In this document: one piece after another, positions 63,884 through 64,000 of the stretch
Numbering within the stretch: the stretch's first letter is position 1
How the letters are laid out: each line of letters begins with the position of its first letter
Assembly: GCF_001874525.1 (NCBI RefSeq)
Contig: NZ_LKAQ01000001.1
Coordinates: 124,001 to 188,000 of the forward strand
Source: Pseudodesulfovibrio hydrargyri
GTDB taxonomy: Bacteria > Desulfobacterota > Desulfovibrionia > Desulfovibrionales > Desulfovibrionaceae
DNA: 64,000 nucleotides
Direction: 5' to 3'
Translations under genes and position numbers: made by a program
Notes under the pieces: generated by a model
What the model was told of the DNA's origin: nothing
Databases searched by the model: none
What the model saw: the letters and a program-made list of their open reading frames with translations, nothing else

Positions 63884-64000
63884 ATGAATCTCCAGGAGTG
63901 CCTCAGAGAGCTCAAGCTCGCCCCCGGGGCAACCCTGGACGAGGTCAAGTCCGCCTTCCGCAAACTGGCCTTCAAGTATCACCCGGACCTGAATCCCGGG
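63884..64000 (+). CDS. J-domain (DnaJ-like) protein, 5' part only
   Basis: 39 visible residues, [20 protein letters not shown] through YHPDLNPG, cover helices I-II and the HPD loop of a J domain, which stimulates DnaK-type ATPases. The rest lies beyond the window, so the class (DnaJ, CbpA or a membrane-anchored form) is unknown. It begins 16 bases after the YkgJ gene. Confidence 0.85.
   Translation, partial: MNLQECLRELKLAPGATLDEVKSAFRKLAFKYHPDLNPG

Overview
The window is a high-GC bacterial chromosome segment, most likely from a Desulfovibrio-type sulfate reducer (Pseudodesulfovibrio or a close relative). The evidence is indirect: a one-polypeptide pyruvate:ferredoxin oxidoreductase, a Tat-exported two-subunit formate dehydrogenase (FdhAB) without a membrane subunit, a chemoreceptor-hemerythrin fusion like the Desulfovibrio DcrH family, an iron-containing alcohol dehydrogenase, and Gram-negative envelope genes including LpxI. 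No marker gene for sulfate reduction and no rRNA lie here, so the genus is inference. I see no insertion sequence, CRISPR array or prophage.

Layout. 1-5570 (minus): PHP-domain protein (cut by the window edge), DUF151 bifunctional nuclease, miaB, a kinase plus aminoglycoside-phosphotransferase-like pair, a PfkB sugar/nucleoside kinase and cutA. 5691-7444 (plus): nth and tgt, overlapping by one base. 7454-23023 (minus): BrkB/YihY protein, then a long co-directional envelope block read from lysS through lolC, lolD, bamA, skp, lpxD, fabZ, lpxA and lpxI to a DUF89 protein and a large AsmA protein. Many of its junctions overlap. It couples lipoprotein export, outer-membrane protein insertion and lipid A synthesis.

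23226-27809 (plus): tRNA-Asn, an amino-acid-type binding protein and a TRAP transporter (dctPQM), bracketed by two very similar terminator hairpins. 27841-38509: a PhnA-like zinc-ribbon protein, the formate dehydrogenase cluster (fdhA with Cys instead of Sec, fdhB, and an fdhD that lacks the CxxC pair), the hemerythrin chemoreceptor, an unknown anchored protein and a metallo-beta-lactamase/double-rhodanese protein. 38891-42397: pyruvate:ferredoxin oxidoreductase behind a CRP/Rex-like palindrome. 42656-44405: a small thiamine salvage operon.

44472-52597: an RND efflux operon (minus) divergent from a CpxRA-like two-component system, with a CpxR-box-like repeat in the shared promoter. 52912-56973: osmoregulated periplasmic glucan genes opgG and opgH with a small membrane-protein gene between them. 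57012-58017: an AT-rich orphan membrane protein next to tRNA-Lys, the clearest candidate for transferred DNA. 58116-64000: dsbD, Fe-alcohol dehydrogenase, a STAS-like protein, an M24 peptidase, a CoA-binding protein, a YkgJ cysteine-cluster protein and the start of a J-domain protein.

Most of the window is ordinary core genome. The places that least resemble textbook versions are the Cys-FdhA/Cys-less FdhD pair, the BamA with an extra N-terminal domain, the three-gene opg operon, the structured gap before 36003 and the AT-rich gene at tRNA-Lys. I did not find a convincing wholly new multi-gene system.
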